Shown here piece by piece: positions 7,342 through 14,220 of a stretch of 14,242 nt of DNA. The position numbers were made by a program, and so were the translations under genes. This stretch comes from JBDSLU01 sp039916225 (lineage in GTDB: Bacteria; Acidobacteriota; Vicinamibacteria; Vicinamibacterales; Vicinamibacteraceae), in assembly GCA_039916225.1 (NCBI GenBank), contig JBDSLU010000103.1, positions 1-14,242 on the forward strand, in the 5' to 3' direction. Each line of letters begins with the position of its first letter. Position 1 is the first letter of the stretch. The notes under the pieces were generated by a model that was not told the origin of the DNA, did no database searches, and worked only from the letters and a program-made list of their open reading frames with translations.

Positions 7342-8325
7342 ATGCAGATTGGCATGATCGGACTCGGTCGGATGGGCGCGAACATGGTGCGCCGGTTGCT
7401 GCGCGGCGGGCATACCGCGGTCGTGTTCGATCCGGATCACGCCGCGGTCCAGAAGCTGGTGGCCGAAGGCGCCATCGGGGCCGCGTCGCTCGACGAGTTC
7501 GTGGCGAAGCTCGAGGCGCCGAAGACGGCCTGGTGCATGGTGCCGGCCGGCGAGATCACCGAGAACACGGTGCGCGAGCTGGGCGCCCGGCTCGGCAAGG
7601 GCGACGCGATCATCGACGGCGGCAACACCTACTTCAAGGACGACGTCCGGCGCTCGAAGGAGTTGGCCCCGAAGGGGATCGCCTACCTCGACGTCGGCAC
7701 CAGCGGCGGCGTGTGGGGCCTCGAGCGGGGCTACTGCCTGATGGTCGGCGCGCCCGCGGATCAGTTCGCGCGGCTCGAGCCGATCTTCAAGACGCTGGCT
7801 CCGGGCAAGGGCACCATCGACGTCACGCCGGGGATCGACAAGGCCAGCCACGTACCGGCGTCGGCGCAGGAAGGCTACCTGCACTGCGGACCGGCCGGCG
7901 CCGGCCACTTCGTCAAGATGGTGCACAACGGCATCGAGTACGGCCTGATGCAGGCGTTCGCCGAAGGCTTCGACCTGATGCGGTCGGCCAACAAGGACGG
8001 CGTGCCGGAGGGCCAGAAGTACGACTTCAACGTCGCCGGCATCGCCGAAGTGTGGCGGCGCGGCAGCGTGGTCGCGTCCTGGCTGCTCGACCTCACGTCG
8101 GCAGCGCTGGCGGAAAGCCCGACGCTCGATCGCTTCACCGGTCACGTCTCCGATTCCGGCGAAGGCCGCTGGACGATTCAAACCGCGCTCGAGACGGCCG
8201 TGCCGGTGCCGGTGCTGGCGGAGTCGCTGTTCGCGCGCTTCCGCTCGCGGCAGGACCACACGTTCGGCGACAAGCTGCTGTCGGCGATGCGCGAGCAGTT
8301 CGGCGGCCATCGCGAGACCAAGTAA
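7342..8325 (+). CDS. gnd: 6-phosphogluconate dehydrogenase, decarboxylating, GndA type (probably NAD+-dependent)
   Basis: 327 residues, the length of the short GndA/YqeC-type enzymes rather than the 470-residue Gnd. Starts at ATG 7342 with a good SD (AGGGA) 7 nt upstream. It oxidatively decarboxylates 6-phosphogluconate to ribulose-5-phosphate. The Rossmann start is IGLGRMGANM (6-15). An acidic Asp30 in VVFDPD, at the end of the second strand, favours NAD+ over NADP+. The substrate site is IIDGGNTYFKDD (90-101), DVGTSGGVWGLERGY (117-131) and the signature GHFVKMVHNGIEYG (188-201), with catalytic Lys192 and Asn196. DSGEGRW (271-277) is the C-terminal family motif. Residues 158-182 are a loop between the Rossmann part and the catalytic helix. 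A 132-bp gap with two inverted repeats separates it from zwf. Confidence 0.93.
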   Translation: MQIGMIGLGRMGANMVRRLLRGGHTAVVFDPDHAAVQKLVAEGAIGAASLDEFVAKLEAPKTAWCMVPAGEITENTVRELGARLGKGDAIIDGGNTYFKDDVRRSKELAPKGIAYLDVGTSGGVWGLERGYCLMVGAPADQFARLEPIFKTLAPGKGTIDVTPGIDKASHVPASAQEGYLHCGPAGAGHFVKMVHNGIEYGLMQAFAEGFDLMRSANKDGVPEGQKYDFNVAGIAEVWRRGSVVASWLLDLTSAALAESPTLDRFTGHVSDSGEGRWTIQTALETAVPVPVLAESLFARFRSRQDHTFGDKLLSAMREQFGGHRETK

Positions 8326-8348
8326 CGGCTGCGGCCGACATGGCGGCG

Positions 8349-8371
8349 GGCCCCGCCCCTCAGGCGGGGCC
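8349..8371 (+). terminator. Strong GC hairpin after gnd (no T tract)
   Basis: A perfect 9-bp inverted repeat: GGCCCCGCC (8349-8357), loop CCTCA, GGCGGGGCC (8363-8371). Outer arms GGCGG (8342-8346) and CCGCC (8377-8381) can extend the stem across an internal loop. It begins 24 nt after the gnd stop. There is no T run after it, so it is not a classical intrinsic terminator. It could shield the gnd mRNA 3' end, or attenuate or pause read-through into zwf. Confidence 0.6.
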
Positions 8372-8387
8372 GCGGGCCGCCCCTTGA

Positions 8388-8437
8388 GCGTGCCGGCTGC
8401 GATGCGCGACGCTGGGCGCGCCGCGGCACCGGCACGC
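8388..8437 (+). repeat. Inverted repeat just upstream of the zwf ribosome-binding site
   Basis: GCGTGCCGG (8388-8396) and CCGGCACGC (8429-8437) are perfect 9-nt arms around a 32-nt GC-rich loop. The 3' arm ends 9 nt before the AGGGAGAGG ribosome-binding site of zwf. It may form an RNA stem in the zwf leader or be a DNA operator. It is next to, but distinct from, the hairpin at 8349-8371. Confidence 0.5.
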
Positions 8438-8457
8438 GGGCGGCACAGGGAGAGGTG

Positions 8458-10017
8458 ATGAAAGACGGGCATCCAGTCGAGGAATCAGTCGGGGAGCGGC
8501 CACCCGTCGTGGCCGCGCCGCCGTGCGTCATGGTCGTCTTTGGGGCCGGTGGCGACCTCACCCGTCGCAAGCTGGTGCCGGCGCTGATCAACCTGCGCCG
8601 CGGCGGATTGCTCCCCGACGAGACGCGGGTGGTGGCGATGACGCGGCCGGGCGTCGAGGAGATGGGCTTCCGCGCCAAGCTCCTCGACGATGCCAGCGGA
8701 TTCCTGGAGCCGGGGCTCGCGCCGGACGAGCGCGGCTGGTTCGACACCCATCTGTCGCTGATCTTCGGCAATCTCGACGATCCGGCGACCTACGAGAGCC
8801 TGCGCGCCGAGCTCGATCGCCTCGCGCTCGGGCACGCCCTGTTCTACATGGCCGTGCCCCCGACGCTGTTCGGGCAGATCGCCAAGGGCCTGGGCGCCGC
8901 GGGTCTCAACCAGACCACGTCGCCCGGCGGCACAGGCCCAGGGTCGGGAGCGGGCGAGGCGGCGTGGCGGCGCATCGTCGTCGAGAAGCCGTTCGGCCGT
9001 GACCTGGCGACGGCGCGCGCGCTCAACCAGGAGCTGGCCTCGGCGTTCAGCGAGCCGCAGATCTATCGGATCGATCACTATCTCGGCAAGGAGACCGTCC
9101 AGAACCTGATGGTCTTCCGGTTCGCCAACGGCATCTTCGAGCCGGTGTGGAACCGGCGCTACATCGACCACGTGCAGATCACCGTGGCCGAAGCGGTTGG
9201 CGTCGAGGGCCGCGGCGGCTACTACGAGACGGCGGGCGCGCTGCGCGACATGGTGCAAAACCACCTGTTCCAGCTGCTGGCACTGACCGCGATGGAGCCG
9301 CCGAACTCGTTCGAGCCGGATCGGGTCCGCGACGAGCGGGTCAAAGTGCTGCGGGCGATCCGGCCGTTCACGCCGGAGCTCGTCGCCCAGGATGTCGTGC
9401 GCGGCCAGTACGTGGCCGGGGCGGTCGACGACAAGCCGGCGGTCGGCTACCGCGAGGAGCCGACGGTCGCGCCGACCTCGACCACCGAGACCTACGTCGC
9501 ACTCAAGCTGCTGATCGACAATTGGCGCTGGGCCGACGTGCCCTTCTACCTGCGCACCGGCAAGCGGCTGGCGCGTCGCGTCTCCGAGATCGCCATCCGC
9601 TTCAAGAGCCCGCCACTGCTGCTGTTCCGCGATGCGGCGTGCGCCGGGCAAGTGGTGCCCAACACCCTGATCGTGCGCATCCAGCCGGACGAAGGCATCG
9701 CGCTGCGCTTCCAGGCCAAGGTGCCGGGGCCGGACCTCAGCGTCGGCCTGGTGCGCATGGAGTTCAAGTACGCCGACTACTTCGGCGCCAAGCCCTCGAC
9801 CGGGTACGAGACGCTGCTCTACGACGTGATGACCGGCGACCCGTCGCTGTTCCATCGCGCCGACATGGTCGAGACCGGTTGGGAAGTGGTGGCGCCGATC
9901 CTCGACGCCTGGACCAAGACGCCGGACGGCGTCGAACCGTATCCGGCATCGTCGTGGGGGCCGCCCTCGGCCCAGGCGCTGCTGGCCCGTGAGGAGCGGG
10001 AGTGGCGGACGCCGTGA
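8458..10017 (+). CDS. zwf: Glucose-6-phosphate 1-dehydrogenase
   Basis: 519 residues from ATG 8458; the GTG at 8455 directly before it is also in frame. A strong purine-rich SD (AGGGAGAGG) runs up to the start. It oxidises glucose-6-phosphate to 6-phosphogluconolactone, the entry step of the oxidative pentose phosphate pathway. Motifs: dinucleotide-binding VFGAGGDLTRRKL (27-39), VVEKPFGRD (174-182, with Lys177), the family signature RIDHYLGKE (204-212) and ALRDMVQNHLFQ (261-272, with catalytic His269). YLRTGKRL is further on. The fingerprint reads GAGGDL where many enzymes have GASGDL. A Gly/Ser/Pro-rich insert (about 151-169, SPGGTGPGSG) precedes EKPFG and is unusual. The gene overlaps pgl by 16 nt, so the two are translated together. 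Confidence 0.96.
   Translation: MKDGHPVEESVGERPPVVAAPPCVMVVFGAGGDLTRRKLVPALINLRRGGLLPDETRVVAMTRPGVEEMGFRAKLLDDASGFLEPGLAPDERGWFDTHLSLIFGNLDDPATYESLRAELDRLALGHALFYMAVPPTLFGQIAKGLGAAGLNQTTSPGGTGPGSGAGEAAWRRIVVEKPFGRDLATARALNQELASAFSEPQIYRIDHYLGKETVQNLMVFRFANGIFEPVWNRRYIDHVQITVAEAVGVEGRGGYYETAGALRDMVQNHLFQLLALTAMEPPNSFEPDRVRDERVKVLRAIRPFTPELVAQDVVRGQYVAGAVDDKPAVGYREEPTVAPTSTTETYVALKLLIDNWRWADVPFYLRTGKRLARRVSEIAIRFKSPPLLLFRDAACAGQVVPNTLIVRIQPDEGIALRFQAKVPGPDLSVGLVRMEFKYADYFGAKPSTGYETLLYDVMTGDPSLFHRADMVETGWEVVAPILDAWTKTPDGVEPYPASSWGPPSAQALLAREEREWRTP
9991..9996 (+). promoter_or_regulatory. Ribosome-binding site deciding the pgl start
   Basis: GAGGAG, 5 nt upstream of the GTG at 10002 and inside the 3' end of zwf, is an ideal Shine-Dalgarno. 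It favours the GTG at 10002 over the in-frame GTG at 10014, which overlaps the zwf stop as GTGA but has only a poor SD. Confidence 0.7.
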
Positions 10018-10799
10018 TCGACGGCGCCGACGGCTTCGAGCGGCGCGTCGTCGTGGCCTCGGACGCCGTCGCGCTGGCCGACGCGGCCGCCGGGCACCTG
10101 CGCCGCGCGCTCGCCGAGGCCATCACCGCGCGCGGGGCCTGCTGGATCGCGCTTGCCGGCGGGCGTACGCCGCGCGCGGTCTACGAGCGGCTCGCCGTGG
10201 CCGGCACACCGGCGGTCGACTGGACGCGCGTCCACGTCGCGTTCGGCGACGAGCGGCTCGTGCCCCCCGAGCACGCCGACAGCAACTACGCGATGGTGCG
10301 GACGGCGCTGTTCGACCGCGTCGCGATCCCGCCGGCGCAGATCCATCGCATCGAAGGCGAACGAGGCGCGTCCGCCGACGCCGCCGACGCCTACGCCGCG
10401 ACGGTGTCCGCGGCGTTCGCGCTGGAGCCGGGCGCGTGGCCGGTGTTCGATGTCGTGCTCCTCGGCGTCGGCCCGGACGGCCACACGGCGTCGTTGTTCC
10501 CGCACACGGCCGCCCTCGACGTCGGCGATCGCCTGGCCGCCGCGGCACAGGCTCCGGCCGCGCCGACCGACCGCATCACCCTGACCTATCCGGTGCTGAA
10601 CGCGGCCCGTGCCGTCGTCCTGCTGGTCAGCGGCGAGGACAAGGCCGACGCCGTCGCCCGCGCCTTCGACGACACGGTGCCGACGGCAGCCTGCCCGGTG
10701 CGCGGCGTGCGGCCCAACGCCGGCAGCGTGACGTGGCACCTCGACGCCGCCGCGGCATCGAAGCTGTCGACCGACCTCGAAGACGTCACGCCGACGTAA
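10002..10799 (+). CDS. pgl: 6-phosphogluconolactonase
   Basis: 265 residues from GTG 10002. It hydrolyses 6-phosphogluconolactone, the product of the preceding gene, to 6-phosphogluconate. It belongs to the DevB/NagB-fold family: ALAGGRTPRAVYE (50-62), FGDERLVPPEHADSNY (81-96) and LLGVGPDGHTASLFPH (153-168, with His161) are the sugar-phosphate and catalytic motifs. The length matches typical Pgl (about 230-265). The start lies within zwf (16-nt overlap), implying translational coupling. An alternative start at GTG 10014 would shorten it by four residues. A weak hairpin (GCAGG 10803-10807, CCTGC 10814-10818) lies in the 23-bp gap before the next gene. Confidence 0.95.
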   Translation: MADAVIDGADGFERRVVVASDAVALADAAAGHLRRALAEAITARGACWIALAGGRTPRAVYERLAVAGTPAVDWTRVHVAFGDERLVPPEHADSNYAMVRTALFDRVAIPPAQIHRIEGERGASADAADAYAATVSAAFALEPGAWPVFDVVLLGVGPDGHTASLFPHTAALDVGDRLAAAAQAPAAPTDRITLTYPVLNAARAVVLLVSGEDKADAVARAFDDTVPTAACPVRGVRPNAGSVTWHLDAAAASKLSTDLEDVTPT

Positions 10800-10822
10800 A
10801 CCGCAGGTCGCAGCCTGCTGCC

Positions 10823-12712
10823 ATGCCTGCCGGGAGTGCCTCGACCGCGCCGTTTCATCTCGATCTGCCGCCCGTCGCCGGCGGGGCGCTGCGACGCGCC
10901 GCCATGGCCTGGGCGCAGCCGGCGCTCGAGCGTCTGCTGGGCCTGCCGGACCTGAACGATCTCTACGCGGGAACGTGGCGGTCCGAGAGAGACGCGTTCT
11001 CCGCGGAGGCCCTGCAGCGCCTGCGCGTGACCCTCGACGTCGACGAGGCCGATCTGGCGCGGGTGCCGGCGTCGGGGCCGCTGGTCGTCGTCGCCAATCA
11101 CCCGTTCGGCGGCGTCGACGGCCTGGCCCTGCACGCGCTGCTGCGGCGGGTCCGGCCCGACGTCAAGCTGCTCGGCAACTATCTGCTGCACCGCATCCCC
11201 GAGTTGCGCGATACGGTCATCCCGGTCGATCCGTTCGGCGGCGGCAACGCGATCCGCGGCAGCGTCCGCGGCCTGAAGGCGGCGCGGCGCTGGATCGAAG
11301 CGGGCGGCTGCCTGGCGGTGTTCCCGGCCGGGGAGGTGTCGCACCTCCAGCTCGGAGCCGCCGCGATCACCGACCCTGCCTGGAGCTCCAGCATCGCGCG
11401 GCTGGCGCGCCGGGCCGGCGCCGCGATGCTGCCGGTGCACTTCGCCGGGGCCAACGGCGCGCTCTTCCAGCTCGCCGGTCTCGTGCACCCGCGCCTGCGG
11501 ACGGCGCTGCTGCCGCGCGAGTTGCTGCGGCGTCAGGCGACGTCGCTGTCCGTGCGCATCGGGCGTCTCGTGCCGGCGCCTCGCGTCGCCGCGATGGACG
11601 ACGAAACCGCGACCACGCTGCTCCGGGCCCGGACGTACATGCTGGCCCGCGACGTCCGCCCGTCGCGGCAGACGCCGCCGCGGTCGGTCTCGGATCGACC
11701 ACGGCGATTCATGCGGACTGTCGCCGCGCCGGTCGCCGATCACCGGCTGGCGGCCGAAGTCGCGTCGCTCCCCGAGTCGTGCTGGCTGGGCGCCCAGGGC
11801 GCGTTCCGCGTCGGCTTAGCCAGCGCGTCGCAGATGCCGATGCTGCTCGACGAGATCGGCCGGCTGCGCGAAATCACGTTCCGGGCCGCGGGCGAGGGCA
11901 CCGGCCGCAAGCGCGATCTGGACGCCTTCGATGCCTACTATCGCCACCTGTTCGTGTGGCACGTCGGCGACGGCGCCCTGGCTGGTGCCTACCGGCTCGG
12001 GCTGACCGACGAGATCGTGGCCGAACACGGTCCCGCCGGCCTCTACACGCAGACGCTGTTCCGCTACGACCAGCGCCTGCTCGATCGTCTCTCGCCGGCC
12101 ATCGAGCTCGGGCGCTCGTTCGTGCGGGCCGAATACCAGCGCGACTACGCGCCGCTGCTGCTGCTCTGGAAGGGCATCGGGCGCTTCGTCGTGACCCATC
12201 CACGCTACCGGCGCCTGTTCGGTCCGGTGACCATCAGCCACGACTACAGCTCGGTGTCGAAGCACCTGCTGATGGCGTTCCTCGAGGCGAACCGCCGGCT
12301 GCCGGATCTGGCGCGGCTGGTGGCGCCGCGCCACCCGCCGCCGGTCGCGCGCCGGCGCGACGAGGGCGTCGTCGCCGGCCGGACCGCGGTCGACTTCGAC
12401 GAAGCGGACGCGCTGGTCGCCGACATCGAGGCCGACGGCCGGGGCCTGCCGGTGTTGCTCCGGCAGTACCTCAAGCTGAACGCCCGGCTCCTCGGCTGGA
12501 ACGTCGATCGCCGCTTCGGCCGTGCCCTCGACGGCCTGATGCTCGTCGACCTGGTCGACGTGCCGCGCCCGCTCCTGTCGCGATACCTCGGCAAGGACGG
12601 CGCGTCTACCTTCCTCGCCGCGCACGGCGCAGGCGACCTCGCGCGCGCGAGCAGCGTGCTGCCCGCGACGGCGCGATCGACCCCGCTGCCGTCCGCCGCT
12701 GATGTAGAGTAG
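10823..12712 (+). CDS. Bifunctional LPLAT-GNAT acyltransferase, OlsF-like amino-acid-lipid synthase candidate
   Basis: 629 residues from ATG 10823. The N-terminal half (about 60-275) is a PlsC-type lysophospholipid acyltransferase domain: NHPFGGVDG (92-100) carries the H-x5-D catalytic pair (His93, Asp99) and VFPAGEVS (166-173) is block III. The C-terminal half (about 310-580) is a GNAT domain of the hemolysin/OlsB family: EITFRAAGEGTG (350-361), ELGRSFVRAEYQ (428-439), and PVLLRQYLKLNARLLGWNVD (543-562) followed by ALDGLMLVDL. OlsF-type enzymes known to make ornithine and related lipids join an O-acyltransferase and an N-acyltransferase in one chain. By analogy this protein may build an N-acyl, O-acyl amino-acid lipid at the inner membrane. 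Its amino-acid substrate is unknown. It starts 23 bp after pgl and ends 5 bp before the transporter gene. Confidence 0.82.
   Translation: MPAGSASTAPFHLDLPPVAGGALRRAAMAWAQPALERLLGLPDLNDLYAGTWRSERDAFSAEALQRLRVTLDVDEADLARVPASGPLVVVANHPFGGVDGLALHALLRRVRPDVKLLGNYLLHRIPELRDTVIPVDPFGGGNAIRGSVRGLKAARRWIEAGGCLAVFPAGEVSHLQLGAAAITDPAWSSSIARLARRAGAAMLPVHFAGANGALFQLAGLVHPRLRTALLPRELLRRQATSLSVRIGRLVPAPRVAAMDDETATTLLRARTYMLARDVRPSRQTPPRSVSDRPRRFMRTVAAPVADHRLAAEVASLPESCWLGAQGAFRVGLASASQMPMLLDEIGRLREITFRAAGEGTGRKRDLDAFDAYYRHLFVWHVGDGALAGAYRLGLTDEIVAEHGPAGLYTQTLFRYDQRLLDRLSPAIELGRSFVRAEYQRDYAPLLLLWKGIGRFVVTHPRYRRLFGPVTISHDYSSVSKHLLMAFLEANRRLPDLARLVAPRHPPPVARRRDEGVVAGRTAVDFDEADALVADIEADGRGLPVLLRQYLKLNARLLGWNVDRRFGRALDGLMLVDLVDVPRPLLSRYLGKDGASTFLAAHGAGDLARASSVLPATARSTPLPSAADVE
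12705..12710 (+). promoter_or_regulatory. Candidate -10 box of the transporter gene, leaderless
   Basis: TAGAGT (12705-12710) overlaps the last codons of the acyltransferase gene and ends 7 nt before the GTG at 12718. It fits the TANNNT-N6/7-start pattern seen upstream of other genes here. No -35 hexamer is visible at the right distance, and no Shine-Dalgarno precedes the GTG. Coupled translation from the upstream gene is the alternative. Confidence 0.3.
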
Positions 12713-12717
12713 CCGGC

Positions 12718-13995
12718 GTGGCGGCGCCCTTCCTGCAGACTGTCCGAACGGGCTTCTCGCGCAGTTTCTGGGTCGCCAACACGCTGGAGCTGTTCGAGCG
12801 TTTCAGCTACTACGCCAGCAAGGCGGTCCTCGCCGTCTACCTGGCCGAGCACCTCGGGCTCGGGCCGACGACGGCGACGCTCTACGCCGGCAGCATCTTC
12901 AACACGCTGATCTATTTACTGCCGGCGCTGGCCGGCACGGTCGTCGATCGCTACGGTTTCCGGCGCAGCCTGATGCTGTGCTTCAGCATCTTCTCGGTCG
13001 GTTACCTGATCGTCGGCCTGGCGGGCCTGCCGATCGCCGAGGGGCTGGTCGCCGCGGTCGGCCTGCGCACGTGGACGCTGGGCGGCCTGATCATCGCGGC
13101 CATCGGCGGCTCGCTGATCAAGCCGTCGATCGTCGGCACCTGCGCCCGCACGACGACCGAGGACAGCAAGGCGCTCGGCTATTCGATCTACTACTCGGTG
13201 GTGAACATCGGCGGCATGCTCGGGCCGACGCTGGCCGTTCCGATCCGTGAGCACCTCGGCATCGCCTACGTGCTGGTCGTGGCCTCGTGCGTCTCGGCGA
13301 TCCTGTGCGGCGCGACGTTCCTGTTCTTCCGCGAGCCGCCGCGGCCGGCCGACCTGCCGCCGACCAGGTCCTTGGGCCAGGTCCTCGCCGGCATGGTCCG
13401 CGCCCTGTCGGACGTGCGCTTCGTGACGTTCCTGGTCATCTTCTCGGGCTTCTGGCTGATGTTCTGGCACATCTTCTACGCCCTGCCGTTCTACGTGAAG
13501 GACGTGCTGCACTACGACCGCTTCGAGTGGGTCGAGGCGATCGGGCCGTGGACGATCGTGCTGACGACGGTGCCGATGGCGGCCCTGGCCCGGCGCATGA
13601 AGCCGATTGCCGCGATGACGCTCGGCTTCGCCATCGCCACCAGCGGCTGGTTCGTCATGGGCGCCATCCCGACGATCGAGGCGGCCTTCGCCGGCGTCGC
13701 GATTTTCGCGCTCGGCGAGGCGCTGCAGGCGCCGCGCTATTACCAGTACGTCGCCGACCTCGCGCCCCGCGATCAGGTCGGCACCTACATTGGCATCGCG
13801 TTCCTGCCCATCGCCATCGGCACGTTCGGCACCGGGCTCCTCGCCGGACGACTCGTCGAGTGGTACAAGGACGCGCCGCAGCCGTCGCACATGTGGTACG
13901 TGCTCGGCGGCATCGGCGTCGTCACCACGATCCTGATGGTCGTGTACGATCGCTTCCTCGCGCCGCGCGATCGCGCCGACGCGCCGGCCGCCTAG
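12718..13995 (+). CDS. POT/PTR-like MFS transporter (short, about 12 membrane segments)
   Basis: 425 residues from GTG 12718. TM1 carries the proton-coupled oligopeptide transporter hallmark ELFERFSYYASKAVL (E24-x-x-E-R-F-x-Y-Y). The rest of the N-terminal half fits the family too: DRYGFRRS (77-84, the TM2-3 loop), GGSLIKPSIVG (130-140, with Lys135) and GYSIYYSVVNIGGMLGP (154-170, the PTR2 motif). Many hydrophobic segments follow, so it is an inner-membrane proton symporter. Bacterial POTs usually have about 450-500 residues and 14 segments; this one seems to lack the two extra helices between the halves. The substrate is unknown, with di- or tripeptides only a default guess. The gene starts 5 bp after the acyltransferase stop. 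Its own TAG lies in the loop of a GC hairpin. Confidence 0.82.
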   Translation: MAAPFLQTVRTGFSRSFWVANTLELFERFSYYASKAVLAVYLAEHLGLGPTTATLYAGSIFNTLIYLLPALAGTVVDRYGFRRSLMLCFSIFSVGYLIVGLAGLPIAEGLVAAVGLRTWTLGGLIIAAIGGSLIKPSIVGTCARTTTEDSKALGYSIYYSVVNIGGMLGPTLAVPIREHLGIAYVLVVASCVSAILCGATFLFFREPPRPADLPPTRSLGQVLAGMVRALSDVRFVTFLVIFSGFWLMFWHIFYALPFYVKDVLHYDRFEWVEAIGPWTIVLTTVPMAALARRMKPIAAMTLGFAIATSGWFVMGAIPTIEAAFAGVAIFALGEALQAPRYYQYVADLAPRDQVGTYIGIAFLPIAIGTFGTGLLAGRLVEWYKDAPQPSHMWYVLGGIGVVTTILMVVYDRFLAPRDRADAPAA

Positions 13996-14004
13996 AGCGG
14001 CCGG
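13984..14004 (+). terminator. GC hairpin whose loop holds the transporter stop codon
   Basis: CCGGCCGC (13984-13991), loop CTAGA, GCGGCCGG (13997-14004): a perfect 8-bp stem with the TAG (13993-13995) in the loop. There is no T tract. It may slow RNA polymerase or stabilise the mRNA 3' end between the transporter and the ferredoxin. Part of the stem is coding sequence (PAA at the C-terminus), so chance in GC-rich DNA is possible. Confidence 0.45.
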
Positions 14005-14031
14005 TCGACTATTCCAGAGGATTTCCAACAC

Positions 14032-14220
14032 ATGCCGAAACTGACCGTTGAGGGAGCCGGCACGTTCGACGTGCCATCGGGCGCGCGACTCGTGAACGCC
14101 GTCGAGCAGGCGGGCGTCGACATCCTGCACGCGTGCGGAGGGAATTGCCGCTGCACGACGTGCCGCGTCGAGTTCGTCAGCGGCGAACCGGAGGCGATGA
14201 CGCAGGCCGAGAAGGAGTAG
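14032..14220 (+). CDS. 2Fe-2S ferredoxin, interrupted by an in-frame TAG (3' end beyond the window)
   Basis: Starts at ATG 14032 after a good SD (AGAGGA, about 11 nt upstream). The 62 residues before the stop give the first two thirds of a small [2Fe-2S] ferredoxin: MPKLTVEGAGTFDVP, then GARLVNAVEQAGVDILHACG, and the cluster loop with Cys35, Cys41 and Cys44 (C-x5-C-x2-C, adrenodoxin-like), with an extra Cys39. Family members continue for about 30-40 residues to a fourth cysteine ligand. Here a TAG (14218-14220) follows EAMTQAEKE. The next codons in the same frame read LAQKGLT, which looks like the normal continuation (E-K-x-x-L-A-x-K-G-L). The reading frame is otherwise intact. As written, the product lacks one cluster ligand. 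The cause could be a nonsense mutation, a sequence error or read-through. Confidence 0.75.
   Translation: MPKLTVEGAGTFDVPSGARLVNAVEQAGVDILHACGGNCRCTTCRVEFVSGEPEAMTQAEKE

Noticed and set aside
12916..14130. 404-codon minus-strand open frame opposite the transporter
   Set aside because: Composition is Arg/Asp/Gln/Ala-rich without domains, and it is fully antisense to a well-supported membrane protein and the ferredoxin start.
14218..14220. TAG as a selenocysteine/pyrrolysine-type recoded codon across the genome
   Set aside because: TAG ends several intact genes of normal family length in this window, so general recoding is not supported. A local event or sequence error is more likely.
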